A DNA stretch of 38,641 nt from Solirubrobacterales bacterium (GTDB lineage Bacteria > Actinomycetota > Thermoleophilia > Solirubrobacterales > Solirubrobacteraceae): positions 1-38,641 of the forward strand of contig JAFAXX010000125.1 in NCBI GenBank assembly GCA_019240655.1, written 5' to 3'. Shown here piece by piece: positions 21,923 to 30,644 of this stretch. The notes below the pieces were generated by a model, which did no database searches, was not told the origin of the DNA, and was given only the letters and a program-made list of their open reading frames with translations. The position numbers were made by a program, and so were the translations under genes. How positions within the stretch are numbered: position 1 is the first letter of the stretch; each line of letters begins with the position of its first letter.

Positions 21923-23599
21923 ATGCGTGCAGTCGACGCCCTGATGGAATGCCTGAAGGCAGAAGGTGTCGACGTCGTATTCGGCCTGCCCGGCGGCGCG
22001 AACCTTCCCACCTACGACGCCTTCTACGACGCCGGGATCCGCCACATCCTCGTGCGCCACGAGGCCGGCGGCGGCCACGCCGCCGAGGGCTACGCCAAGG
22101 CCACCGGCAAGGTGGGGGTGGCGCTCGCCACCAGCGGGCCGGGCGCGACCAACCTGGTCACGCCGATCTGCGACGCGATGATGGACTCGGTGCCGGTGGT
22201 CTTCATCACCGGGCAGGTCCGGACCGAGCTGCTCGGGACCGACGGGTTCCAGGAGGCGGACACGATCGGCATCACGATGCCGGTCGTCAAGCACAGCTTC
22301 ATGATCCAGCACCCGCTCGAGCTCCCGCGCTCGATCCACGAGGCCTTCCACGTGGCCCGGACCGGCCGTCCCGGTCCGGTCGTGGTCGACATCCCGCAGG
22401 ACTACAGCCGCGCCGACATCCCCTACGAGCCGGTCACCGACGTGCACCTCCCCGGCTACCAGCCGACCACCGACGGCAACCAGAAGCAGATCCGGTTCGC
22501 CGGCAAGGCGCTGGCCAACGCCCGCCGGCCGGTGATCTACGCGGGCGGCGGGGTGATCAGCGCCGGCGCCGCCGCCGAGCTGACCGAGCTGGCGACCGTC
22601 GACCGCTTCCCGGTGACGTGCACGGTCAACGGGCTCGGCGCGTTCCCCGCGCCGCATGCGCAGTGGCTAGGGATGCTCGGGATGCACGGCACCCGAGCGG
22701 CCAACTACGCGATGGACGAGGCGGATTTGATCGTGGCGATCGGCGCCCGCTTCGACGACCGGGTGACCGGGAAGCTGTCGGAGTTCGCCCCGCGGGCGAA
22801 GTTCATCCACATCGACATCGACCCGGCGGAGATCTCGAAGAACGTCCCCGCGCACATCCCGATCGTCGGCGACGCCAAGAACATCCTGCCGCGGCTGACC
22901 GCCGAGTATCGGGCGCTCACCCCCGACCCGCAACGCCTCGACGAGTGGTGGTCGCGGATCCGCGTGTGGCAGGAGCGCCACCCGCTCGCCTACGAGGAGT
23001 CGGCCGACTCCGAGATCAAGCCGCAGTACATGATCCAGGCGCTCTACGAGGCCACCGGCGGTGAGGCGATCGTCACCAGCGACGTCGGCCAGCACCAGAT
23101 GTGGACGGCCCAGTACTACCACTTCCCCGCCCCGCGCCGGTGGATCAACTCGGGTGGCCTCGGGACGATGGGCTTCGGGCTGCCGGCGGCGATGGGCGCC
23201 AAGGCCGGCTGCCCCGAGCAGACCGTGATCTGCATCAGCGGCGACGGCTCGTTCCAGATGAACGCGCAGGAACTTGCCACGTGTGCCCAGGAGGGCATCG
23301 CGGTCAAGGTGTTCATCATGAACAACGGCTACCTCGGGATGGTCCGGCAGTGGCAGGAGCTCTTCTGGGACCGCCGCTACAGTCACGTCGAGATGGGCCG
23401 CTGGCCGGACTTCGTCAAGCTCGCGGAGGCCTACGGCGCCACCGGGGTACGCCTCGAGGACAAGGCGACGCTGGCGGAGGGCATCCGCGAGGCGCTGGCC
23501 ACCGAGGGACCGGTCGTGGTCGACGTGCGCGTCACCCGGGAGGAGAACACCTACCCGATGATCCCGGCGGGGCAGCCCGCCCGGAACATGGTGGGGTGA
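21923..23599 (+). CDS. ilvB: acetolactate synthase large subunit
   Basis: 558 residues of a thiamine-diphosphate enzyme. The conserved N-terminal Glu47 lies in RHEAGGGHAAEGYAKATGK; the middle FAD domain reads GMLGMHGTRAANYAMDEADLIVAIGARFDDRVTG; the diphosphate motif is ISGDGSFQMNAQELATCAQEGIAVKVFIMNN. It condenses pyruvate with pyruvate or 2-ketobutyrate, the first committed step of Val, Leu and Ile synthesis. AAGGAGG ahead of ATG 21923 and the ilvN start 4 nt after the stop show a two-gene operon. The RHE-x-G-GG-HAAEG variant differs slightly from the common RHEQGAAHAADG, but the key Glu is kept. Confidence 0.96.
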   Translation: MRAVDALMECLKAEGVDVVFGLPGGANLPTYDAFYDAGIRHILVRHEAGGGHAAEGYAKATGKVGVALATSGPGATNLVTPICDAMMDSVPVVFITGQVRTELLGTDGFQEADTIGITMPVVKHSFMIQHPLELPRSIHEAFHVARTGRPGPVVVDIPQDYSRADIPYEPVTDVHLPGYQPTTDGNQKQIRFAGKALANARRPVIYAGGGVISAGAAAELTELATVDRFPVTCTVNGLGAFPAPHAQWLGMLGMHGTRAANYAMDEADLIVAIGARFDDRVTGKLSEFAPRAKFIHIDIDPAEISKNVPAHIPIVGDAKNILPRLTAEYRALTPDPQRLDEWWSRIRVWQERHPLAYEESADSEIKPQYMIQALYEATGGEAIVTSDVGQHQMWTAQYYHFPAPRRWINSGGLGTMGFGLPAAMGAKAGCPEQTVICISGDGSFQMNAQELATCAQEGIAVKVFIMNNGYLGMVRQWQELFWDRRYSHVEMGRWPDFVKLAEAYGATGVRLEDKATLAEGIREALATEGPVVVDVRVTREENTYPMIPAGQPARNMVG

Positions 23600-23602
23600 G
23601 CG

Positions 23603-24160
23603 ATGGGTGAGCCAGCCACAAAGGACGTCCTGTCGCTCGATGAGCTCGAGGCGGCGGGGGGCCTGCGCACGGGCCGCAAGCACATCCTCTCGATCCTGGT
23701 CGAGAACAAGCCGGGCGTCCTGACGCGGATCGCCGGGCTGTTCGCCCGGCGCGGGTTCAACATCGACACGCTCGCGGTCGGCCCCACCGACGACGAGCGG
23801 ATCTCGCGGATCACGCTCACCCTCGACGGCGCCGTGCACCCGATCGATCAGGTGACCAAGCAGCTCCACAAGCTGGTCAACGTCCTGAAGATCCGCGATC
23901 TCGAGCCGGCCGAGACGCTCGCGCGCGAGCTTGCCATGTTCAAGATCTCCGCCGACGGCGTGGCGCGCGCGGAGGTCATGCAGATCTGCGAGATCTTCCG
24001 GGCGAAGATCATCGACGTCTCCAAGCGTTCGCTGATCGTCGAGGTGACCGGCACCTACGACAAGGTCGACGCCTTCGAGCGGCTGGTGCGGCCGTTCGGC
24101 CTGATCGAGATGGCTCGCACCGGGGAGATCGCGATCGCCCGCGGCCGCGGCGAGACCTAG
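23603..24160 (+). CDS. ilvN: acetolactate synthase regulatory small subunit
   Basis: 185 residues with an N-terminal ACT domain (HILSILVENKPGVLTRIAGLFARRGFNIDTLAVG) and the C-terminal small-subunit domain (RELAMFKISADGVARAEVMQICEIFRAKIIDVS). It binds valine and controls IlvB activity. The 27 residues before the ACT domain (MGEPATKDVLSLDELEAAGGLRTGRK) are longer than in many IlvN proteins. It starts 4 nt after ilvB. In related bacteria ilvC usually follows directly; here it is 11.5 kb away. Confidence 0.95.
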   Translation: MGEPATKDVLSLDELEAAGGLRTGRKHILSILVENKPGVLTRIAGLFARRGFNIDTLAVGPTDDERISRITLTLDGAVHPIDQVTKQLHKLVNVLKIRDLEPAETLARELAMFKISADGVARAEVMQICEIFRAKIIDVSKRSLIVEVTGTYDKVDAFERLVRPFGLIEMARTGEIAIARGRGET

Positions 24161-24174
24161 GTTCGTGACCCGGT

Positions 24175-24190
24175 CGGCGGACAGCCGCCG
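24175..24190 (+). terminator. stem-loop after ilvN
   Basis: CGGCGG, loop ACAG, CCGCCG lies 15 nt after the ilvN stop, with no T-run. It separates ilvBN from the methyltransferase gene. Confidence 0.4.
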
Positions 24191-24234
24191 GCGGCGATGA
24201 GCAACCACGCCGCGCCGTCGGCGGACCCCGGGCG

Positions 24235-24816
24235 GTGGACCTCTCGGTGTGGGGCACGGGCCGCTTCGTCCACCGCTACAGCAACCGACAGCTGCGGCCG
24301 GTCGAGGTGATGATTCTGATCCGTCACCGCGAGGACCTCTCGGGGCGCGTCCTCGAGCTCGGATGCGGCGCGGGCCGGATCGCGGGATACCTGGTCGAGG
24401 TCGCGCATGAGCTCCACGGGCTCGACCTCTCGCCGCGGATGGTCGCGGAGTGCCGGCGGCGCTATCCGGGCGGGCACTTCCAGACTGGGGACATGCGGCA
24501 CCTGTCGCGCTTCGAGACCGGCTCGTTCGACGCGGTTCTGGCCGGCTTCAACGTGCTCGACGTGCTCGGCGACGAGGAGCGGCGGCTGACGCTCCGAGAG
24601 ATCGGGCGGGTCCTGCGCGACTACGCGCTGGTCAGCGACGGGGCGCACGGATTCATGCTCGTGCACTACTTCATCACCGCGGCGGCTCAGCTCCGCCAGC
24701 TCGCGGAAGAGGGCTTCGAGCCGGTCAGCTGCCTGGACCTGGACGGGCGGGCGCTCGCCTCGGGGGAGAGCGCGCCCGAGGTGGACGAATTGCACTACGT
24801 CGCGCGCCGTGCGTAG
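24235..24816 (+). CDS. class I SAM-dependent methyltransferase
   Basis: 193 residues from GTG 24235. Motif I VLELGCGAGRIAGYL, the acidic GLDLSPRMVAECR, DMRHLSRFETGSFDAVLAGFNVLDVL (motif IV region) and EIGRVLRDYALV are those of small-molecule methyltransferases. The C-terminus (HGFMLVHYFITAAAQLRQLAEEGFEPVSCLDLDG) is typical of a free-standing enzyme. The substrate is unknown. It directly precedes the menaquinone genes, but it lacks the MenG/UbiE signature, so a quinone role is only possible. The start lacks both a ribosome-binding site and a -10 box; the ATG at 24197 is in another frame. Confidence 0.78.
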   Translation: MDLSVWGTGRFVHRYSNRQLRPVEVMILIRHREDLSGRVLELGCGAGRIAGYLVEVAHELHGLDLSPRMVAECRRRYPGGHFQTGDMRHLSRFETGSFDAVLAGFNVLDVLGDEERRLTLREIGRVLRDYALVSDGAHGFMLVHYFITAAAQLRQLAEEGFEPVSCLDLDGRALASGESAPEVDELHYVARRA

Positions 24817-24823
24817 CGCCGGA

Positions 24824-24829
24824 TAGCCT
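24824..24829 (+). promoter_or_regulatory. -10 box for leaderless menF
   Basis: TAGCCT lies 7 nt before ATG 24837, with no ribosome-binding site. Confidence 0.42.
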
Positions 24830-24836
24830 GCGAGTC

Positions 24837-26276
24837 ATGACCGAGGCCCTCCGCTCCGTCTCCCCGGCCGAGCCGTGGCTCGGACCGGCGGAGTGGCGCC
24901 GGCTCGAGCGGCGACTGGATGCGGCGCTCCGGCGCTCGCGCACCACGGCGGGGCCCGTGCTTGCCAGCTTCAACGCCGAGATCGACCGGAAGCTCGACCC
25001 CACCGCGCTGGTGACCGCCGCCCGGCGCCCGGGCGAGCCGTGGTTCTGCCTCGAGCAGCCCGACCGCGGGGGCTCGGCGCTCGCCGCGCTCGGCTCCGTG
25101 CGCGCGATCGAGGCGCGCGGCCCGGGGCGTTTCGGCGAAGTGGCCTCGCGCTGGCGGACGATGGCCGCCGCCGCTCTGGCTGACCCGCCGAGCGGGCCGC
25201 CCGGCTCGGGTCTCACCGCGGTTGGTGGGTTCGCGTTCGGCGATGACGGCGGCGAGTCTCCGGCGTGGACGGGCTTCGCACCCGCGTCGCTCGTCGTCCC
25301 GGAGCTGTCGCTCGCCCGCGGCGACGGTGAGGTGGCGCTGACGCTGAACGTCGAGGCGGCGCCCGACGACACCCTCGAGGACCTGCTCGCTCGCGTCCAC
25401 CGGCGGCTCGGCGCGCTGCGGCCGGCCGCGCTGCCGCTGCTCGACCCGGCCCCGACCGGCGCCTATCGGGTGATCAGCCCGATCCCCCCCGCGCATTACG
25501 AGGAAGCTGTGGCGCGCGCGGTCGAGCGTATCCGCGGGGGCGAGCTCGAGAAGATCGTGCTCGCGCGCGAGGTCGACGTCCACGCGCCGGTCGAGCACGA
25601 CGCCGCCGCCGTGCTCGGCCTTCTCCGCGAGGCGTTCCCGTCCTGCTTCGTGTTCGCGGTCGGGCGCGGCGAGGCGACCTTCCTGGCCGCCAGCCCCGAG
25701 CTCCTGGTACGGCGGGAGGGCCACCGCGCGAGCACCGTGGCGCTGGCCGGCTCGACGCGGCGAAGCGCCGATCCGGCCGTCGACGACCATCTCGGCGAGC
25801 AGCTGCTGCAGAGCGAGAAGGACCGCAGCGAGAACGCGATCGTGGCCCGCCGGATCGCCCGGTCGCTGCGCCCGCACGCCGTCTGGGTCACCGCGGCGCC
25901 GGAGCCGGTACTGGTCCGCGTGGCCAACATCCAGCACCTGGCCACCCCGATCCGGGCGCAGCTGACCTCCTCGCTCGGCGCGATCGAGCTGGCCGGCGTG
26001 CTTCACCCGACCCCGGCCGTGGGGGCCGAGCCGGCCGGCGGGGCCGCGCTGATCCCGGCACTCGAGGGTCTCGACCGGGGCTGGTACGCCGGCGCCGTGG
26101 GTTGGGCCGACTCGCTCGGCGACGGGGAGTTCTGCGTCTCGCTGCGCTGCGGGCTGCTGCGCGGACGGCTCGCGCGCCTGTACGCCGGGTGTGGCATCGT
26201 CGGCGACTCGGATCCGGCGTCGGAGCTGGCCGAGTCGGAGACCAAGCTCGACGCGTTGCTGCCGCTGCTGGCGTGA
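24837..26276 (+). CDS. menF: isochorismate synthase
   Basis: 479 residues, a chorismate-utilising (MenF/EntC) enzyme that isomerises chorismate to isochorismate, the entry to menaquinone synthesis. Motifs: GELEKIVLAREVDV, FLAASPELLVRREG, ALAGSTRRSADP with LLQSEKDRSENAIVARRI, HLATPIRAQL, LHPTPAVGAEP and YAGCGIVGDSDPASELAESETKLDALLPLL. A pabB/trpE or salicylate synthase role is unlikely given the adjacent men genes. Its last 274 nt overlap, in antisense, the coding end of menD. ATG 24837 is set by a -10 box at leaderless distance. Confidence 0.92.
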   Translation: MTEALRSVSPAEPWLGPAEWRRLERRLDAALRRSRTTAGPVLASFNAEIDRKLDPTALVTAARRPGEPWFCLEQPDRGGSALAALGSVRAIEARGPGRFGEVASRWRTMAAAALADPPSGPPGSGLTAVGGFAFGDDGGESPAWTGFAPASLVVPELSLARGDGEVALTLNVEAAPDDTLEDLLARVHRRLGALRPAALPLLDPAPTGAYRVISPIPPAHYEEAVARAVERIRGGELEKIVLAREVDVHAPVEHDAAAVLGLLREAFPSCFVFAVGRGEATFLAASPELLVRREGHRASTVALAGSTRRSADPAVDDHLGEQLLQSEKDRSENAIVARRIARSLRPHAVWVTAAPEPVLVRVANIQHLATPIRAQLTSSLGAIELAGVLHPTPAVGAEPAGGAALIPALEGLDRGWYAGAVGWADSLGDGEFCVSLRCGLLRGRLARLYAGCGIVGDSDPASELAESETKLDALLPLLA

Positions 26277-27967
26277 GCGGCGAGCGCGCCCTGCACCGCC
26301 GCCGCCACCCTGCGGTGCAGGTCGAGGTTCTCCTCGCGGTCGGTGCGCACCTCGATGATCGTGCTCGCGCCGGCGCGGAGCGCCTCGGTCACCGCGTGCT
26401 CGAGCTCCGGCACGCTCGCCGCCCGGGCGTACCCGATCCCGTACAGGCGCGCCGCCTCGGCGAACGGCAGGCCGTGGGGTGTGGCGACGTGCTCCTCGAA
26501 GGCATCGCGCTGCCCGGCCACGGGCAGGAAGTGGAAGATCCCGCCGCCGTCGTTGTTGAGCAGCACCACCACCAGCGCGAGCCCCAGCCGGCGCGCGGCG
26601 AGCAGCCCGCCGATATCGTGGGCCAGCGCGACGTCGCCGATCAGCAGCACCACCGGGCTCTCGCCGGCCGCGGCGGCGCCGAACGCGCTCGAGACAGTCC
26701 CGTCGATTCCGTTGGCCCCGCGGTTCGAGAGCACGCGCGGCGCCAGCTCGTGGGCGGCGAAGAACTCCTCCACGTCGCGGATCGGCATCGAGGAGGCCAC
26801 GAACAGCGTGGCCGAGCCGGGCAGCCACTCGCCGAGCCGGCGGGCGACGAGCGGCTCCGAGAGCCGGTCGCCGAGCGTCGCCTCGATCGCGCGGGCGGCT
26901 GCGTCGTCGGCGGCCCGCCACCGCGCCAGCCAATCCGGATCGCGCGGGGTGGCCGGCGCGGCGGCGCGTAGCGTGGCCGCCGGGTCGCCGCCGAACACTG
27001 CGCACAGGGAGGCCGAGGGGTCCTGCCACGCCTGCTCGGGGTCGAGCGCGATCTGATCCACGTCGCGCAGCGAATCGAGCCAGGTCCGCAGCGGCTTCGA
27101 GGTCGGCAGGTCACCGACCCGGATGACGAGCTCCGCGCGCGGGCCGCCCGTGAAGCGCTCGTCGCGGAGCAGCAGGTCGTAGTGGGCGATCGCCGCGGGC
27201 CCGTGGCGGGCGCCGGACAGCGGGTCGGCCAGGAGCGGGAACCCGGCGCGCTCGCAGAACTCGGACACGACGGCCCCGAGCTCGCGGTCACGCTCTTCTC
27301 GCCCCGCCACGACGACGCCGCGCGCCGGCAGCTCCGCCGGCCCGAGCGAGACCGCGTGACGGCCCGAGCTCCGCGACACCCACGGCCGGCCGCCCGGCCG
27401 CCCGGTGTGGTCGGCCGGGAGCGGCTCCTCGAGCACGAGCGGCTCGGGTAGGGGGACGTTCACGTGCACCGGCCCGGGCCGCCCCTCGAATGCGGTCCAG
27501 TAGACGCGGCAGGCCAGCGCCCGGATCCAGCGCAGCCGCGCCGGGTCGGCGTCGTGGACGCCGAGCTCGACGAACCATTTGACCGCGTCGCCGTAGAGCT
27601 TCAGCTGATCGATCGTCTGGCCGGCGCCCACGTCGCGCAGCTCGGGCGGGCGGTCGGCGGTGAGGACGATCAGCGGCACCCGGGCCCAGAACGCCTCGAT
27701 CACCGCCGGGGCCAGGTTCGCCGCCGCCGTCCCGGAGGTGCACGACACCGCCACCGGCCGCCCTGAGGCCTTGGCCGCGCCGAGCGCGAAGAACCCGGCG
27801 CAGCGCTCGTCGATGTGCGACCAGCAGCGGATCCGCGGCTCCCGCACCAGGGCGAGCACGACCGGGGTGCAGCGCGATCCCGGCGAGCTGCAGGCGTGGC
27901 GCAGGCCGCAGCGCGCCAGCTCGTCGCAGAAGGCGCGCAGGAGGAGGTGGCTGGCGATCGCGGTCAT
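26003..27967 (-). CDS. menD: SEPHCHC synthase MenD with a long C-terminal extension
   Basis: A thiamine-diphosphate enzyme that adds 2-oxoglutarate-derived succinic semialdehyde to isochorismate. Motifs: SSPGSRCTPV (28-37), IDERCAGFFALGAAK with Glu54, SSMPIRDVEEFF, LSNRGANGIDGTVSSAFG and GDVALAHDIGGLLAARRLGLALVVVLLNNDGGGIFHFLP. The family normally ends near RREENLDLHRRVAAAVQGALAAH. Here the frame continues for about 88 more Ser/Pro/Ala/Arg-rich residues to a stop at 26003, running antisense through the last 274 nt of menF. The tail is probably disordered, a product of GC-rich antisense sequence. ATG 27967 faces the menH ATG with only 9 nt between them. Confidence 0.92.
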   Translation of the reverse strand: MTAIASHLLLRAFCDELARCGLRHACSSPGSRCTPVVLALVREPRIRCWSHIDERCAGFFALGAAKASGRPVAVSCTSGTAAANLAPAVIEAFWARVPLIVLTADRPPELRDVGAGQTIDQLKLYGDAVKWFVELGVHDADPARLRWIRALACRVYWTAFEGRPGPVHVNVPLPEPLVLEEPLPADHTGRPGGRPWVSRSSGRHAVSLGPAELPARGVVVAGREERDRELGAVVSEFCERAGFPLLADPLSGARHGPAAIAHYDLLLRDERFTGGPRAELVIRVGDLPTSKPLRTWLDSLRDVDQIALDPEQAWQDPSASLCAVFGGDPAATLRAAAPATPRDPDWLARWRAADDAAARAIEATLGDRLSEPLVARRLGEWLPGSATLFVASSMPIRDVEEFFAAHELAPRVLSNRGANGIDGTVSSAFGAAAAGESPVVLLIGDVALAHDIGGLLAARRLGLALVVVLLNNDGGGIFHFLPVAGQRDAFEEHVATPHGLPFAEAARLYGIGYARAASVPELEHAVTEALRAGASTIIEVRTDREENLDLHRRVAAAVQGALAAHASSGSNASSLVSDSASSDAGSESPTMPHPAYRRASRPRSSPQRSETQNSPSPSESAQPTAPAYQPRSRPSSAGISAAPPAGSAPTAGVG

Positions 27968-27976
27968 GATGGCGGC

Positions 27977-28711
27977 ATGGCGCCGGCGGTCGTCTTCCTC
28001 CACGGCTTCACCCACACCGGGGCGAGCTGGGATCCCGTCCTCGCAGCGCTGCCCCAACGCTACCGGGCGATCGCCCCCGACCTCCGCGGGCACGGCCGCG
28101 CGTCGGCCGCGCGGCCGGTCGATCTCGCCTCGGTGCTCGCCGACGTGAACGCGCAGGCCCCGCCCGAGCCGTTCACGCTGGTCGGGTACTCGATGGGCGG
28201 GCGGATCGCCCTGCACTCGGCGCTCGCCCTGCCCGGTCGGGTCGCGCGGCTGTTCCTGATCGGCGCCAGCCCCGGGATCGCCGACCCTGGCGAGCGCGAG
28301 CAGCGCCGCCGGGCCGACGAGCGGCTGGCCCAAGAGCTCGAGCACAGCGACCTCGAGACGTTCGCGCGCCGGTGGGCGCACACCCCCGTGCTGGCCGGCC
28401 AGCCCGAGCGCGTCCGCGCCGACGCGCATCGCGACCGGCTCCGGAGCACCCCCCAGGGACTGGCCGCGGCGCTCCGGGGGCTCGGGACGGGGGCGCTGCC
28501 GTCCCTGTGGCCGCGCCTGGGCGAGCTCGACTTTCCGGTCACGCTCCTGGTCGGAGAGCGCGACGAGAAGTTCCGCGCCATCGCCGCCGAGATGGCCGCC
28601 GCGCTGCCTGTCGCCGCCGTCCGCGCCATTCCCGGGGCCGGGCACGCCGTCCACCTGGAGGAGCCCGCCGCGGTGGCGGCCGCGATCACGAGCGGCGGTA
28701 CCAGTCGATGA
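27977..28711 (+). CDS. menH: SHCHC synthase, alpha/beta hydrolase
   Basis: 244 residues of alpha/beta-hydrolase fold: oxyanion region FLHGFTHTGASWDPV, nucleophile Ser72 in GYSMGGR, acid in GERDEKF and His in PGAGHAVHLEEP. MenH eliminates pyruvate from SEPHCHC to give SHCHC. The family call rests on the menD neighbour and the MenH-like FLHGF start; other hydrolases look similar. A CATGAT sequence 6 nt before ATG 27977 is a weak -10 candidate that overlaps the menD start codon. The 3' end overlaps the facing menC by 26 nt. Confidence 0.87.
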   Translation: MAPAVVFLHGFTHTGASWDPVLAALPQRYRAIAPDLRGHGRASAARPVDLASVLADVNAQAPPEPFTLVGYSMGGRIALHSALALPGRVARLFLIGASPGIADPGEREQRRRADERLAQELEHSDLETFARRWAHTPVLAGQPERVRADAHRDRLRSTPQGLAAALRGLGTGALPSLWPRLGELDFPVTLLVGERDEKFRAIAAEMAAALPVAAVRAIPGAGHAVHLEEPAAVAAAITSGGTSR

Positions 28712-29726
28712 GCCCGTCGCCGAGTCCGGCGCCGGTCGGTGGCGCGATCTGGCCTGCCCGCGCCGGCAGCGGGTCGGGCCGGCCGGCGAACATCGACAGT
28801 GTGGCCAACCCGCACGCTCGCGCCGGCGCGAGCGAGCAGGCGGCGTGAAGCGCGGCGGCGATCCCGAGCGGCCCGTCGAGTGCCGAGGCCAGGTAGACGT
28901 CGTAGCCGACCTTCCGCGCCCGCCGGGCCGCGGCCAGCAGCCCGCTGATGCCGCCGCAGCGGCCGACCTTCAAGCAGACGGCGTGGCAGCGGCGGCGGTC
29001 GAGCGCACCGGCCTGCTCCGCGCTCTCATCGAGGGCCAGGCGGACCCCGACCAGGCTCGAGAGCCGCTCGATCTCCTCGTAGCCGCGCACCGGCTCCTCG
29101 CACAGCTCGAGCCCGACCGGCGCCAGCACACGTAGCGTCGCGAGGGCCTCGGCGAGCGACCACGCGCCGTTGGCGTCCACGCGGATCGCCAGCTCCGGGC
29201 CGGCGACCGCGCGCACCGCGGCCAGGCGCCCGGCGTCGTCGCCGACGCCGACCTTCGCCTTGAGGCACCTGAAGCCGGCCGCCCGCGCCGCGCCGGCCTC
29301 GGCGGCCGCGCCGGCGCGGTCGGAGGCGGCGATCGTGTAGTTGACCGTGACCGGGTCCGGGGCGGCGGCGCCGAGCAGCGCCCACACCGGCCGCCCCGCC
29401 TCCCGTCCGGCCAGATCCCACAGCGCGAGGTCGACGGCGGCCAGCGCCTGCGGGACGACGGAAGCCTCCGCGCACTGGGCCAGCAGCTCCGCCCGGTCCA
29501 GTGCCCGTGCCCGGGTCAGGAGCTCCCGGCAGCGCTCGAGCTCTCCGAGGACGTCCTCGACGCTGACGCCGTCGTAGGGCTCGAGCGGGGCCGCCTCGCC
29601 GTAGCCGACGCGGCCGGCGGAGTCGTGCACGCTCACCACCACGAGCTCGCGCTCCTCGACCTCTCCCCAACCGGCCACGAACGGCGCGCGCAGGCGTGCC
29701 CTCACCAGCTCGATCCCGACCCGCAC
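28686..29726 (-). CDS. menC: o-succinylbenzoate synthase
   Basis: 346 residues, enolase superfamily. The K-x-K lysine site (CLKAKVG), metal ligands RVDANGAW, CEEP and ALDES, and the second lysine in CLKVGRCGG are all present. MenC dehydrates SHCHC to o-succinylbenzoate. Starting at GTG 29726, it lies 6 nt after menA in a menB-menA-menC operon on the minus strand. Relatives include N-succinylamino-acid racemases and dipeptide epimerases, but the operon supports MenC. The end overlaps menH by 26 nt on the opposite strand. Confidence 0.92.
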   Translation of the reverse strand: MRVGIELVRARLRAPFVAGWGEVEERELVVVSVHDSAGRVGYGEAAPLEPYDGVSVEDVLGELERCRELLTRARALDRAELLAQCAEASVVPQALAAVDLALWDLAGREAGRPVWALLGAAAPDPVTVNYTIAASDRAGAAAEAGAARAAGFRCLKAKVGVGDDAGRLAAVRAVAGPELAIRVDANGAWSLAEALATLRVLAPVGLELCEEPVRGYEEIERLSSLVGVRLALDESAEQAGALDRRRCHAVCLKVGRCGGISGLLAAARRARKVGYDVYLASALDGPLGIAAALHAACSLAPARACGLATLSMFAGRPDPLPARAGQIAPPTGAGLGDGLIDWYRRS

Positions 29727-29732
29727 GGCGAC

Positions 29733-30644
29733 CTACCGGCTGAGCAGCACTCCGCCCGAGAGGAGCAGGCAGAACACGAGCTGGAGCAGGCCCGACCGGC
29801 CCAATGCCCGGTTCAGAGACGGCCCGTCGGCGCGGTTTCGGACCGTGCGCACGACCCGCGCGGCGATCGGCAGTGAGAGCCATGAGAGCAGCAGCCAGGG
29901 CGTGAGCGGCCCGAACACCCAGCTCACCAGCGCCAGCAGGAACGCGAGGTAGACGATCAGCGCAAGCATGTTCCGGCTGCGGTGCCTTCCCAGCCGCACC
30001 GCCAGCGTCCGCTTCCCGGCGCGGCGGTCGCTCGCGATGTCCCTGACGTTGTTGACGACGAGGATCGCCGCGGCCAGGAGCCCGACCGGGACGGCCAGCG
30101 CGAAGGCCTCCCACTGCAGGTGCTTCACTTGAACGAAGTAGGAGCCGGCCACGGCGACAATTCCGAAGAACAGGAACACGAAGACCTCGCCGAGCCCTTC
30201 GTAGCCGTACGGCCGGGGGCCGCCGGTGTACAGGACCCCGGCCAGGATCGAGGCGGCGCCGACCAGCAGGAGCTGCCAACCGGCCACCACGATCAGGTAG
30301 ACCCCGGCCAGCACGGCGACGCCGAAGGTCAGGTAGGTGGCCACCAGCACCCGCCGGGGCGGGACGAGGCCGCCGGCGGTCACGCGGACCGGGCCGAGCC
30401 GGTCCTCGGTGTCGGCGCCGCGGCGGGCGTCGGAGTAGTCGTTGGACAGGTTGGTCCCGATTTGGATGAACAGCGCGCCGACCAGCGCGGCGAGGAACCG
30501 GAGGGGATGAAAGACATGCTCGTAGCCGGCGAGCGCGGTGCCGACGAGAACCGGCGAGGCGGCCGCCGGCAGGGTGCGGACGCGCGCGGCCATCAGCCAG
30601 ATCCGCAGCCCGCTGGGAGCGCTCGGAGCGCCGCGCGTGCCCAT
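29733..30644 (-). CDS. menA: 1,4-dihydroxy-2-naphthoate polyprenyltransferase
   Basis: 303 residues, UbiA superfamily with about eight to nine membrane helices. The two Asp-rich Mg-prenyl sites are visible: [21 protein letters not shown] and [23 protein letters not shown]. MenA joins DHNA to the polyprenyl tail in the membrane, giving demethylmenaquinone. ATG 30644 shares its A with the menB stop (TGATG), so translation is coupled. A short soluble N-terminus precedes [23 protein letters not shown]. Confidence 0.94.
   Translation of the reverse strand: MGTRGAPSAPSGLRIWLMAARVRTLPAAASPVLVGTALAGYEHVFHPLRFLAALVGALFIQIGTNLSNDYSDARRGADTEDRLGPVRVTAGGLVPPRRVLVATYLTFGVAVLAGVYLIVVAGWQLLLVGAASILAGVLYTGGPRPYGYEGLGEVFVFLFFGIVAVAGSYFVQVKHLQWEAFALAVPVGLLAAAILVVNNVRDIASDRRAGKRTLAVRLGRHRSRNMLALIVYLAFLLALVSWVFGPLTPWLLLSWLSLPIAARVVRTVRNRADGPSLNRALGRSGLLQLVFCLLLSGGVLLSR

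Noticed and set aside
21613-23064. Plus-strand frame with a good GGGAGG site and ATG 21613 running into ilvB
   Set aside because: The product is Arg/Gly/Pro-rich and runs out of frame through ilvB, so it is not a credible gene.
24795-27029. Minus-strand open frame of 744 codons opposite menF
   Set aside because: Out of frame with menD and without motifs; menF and menD explain the region.
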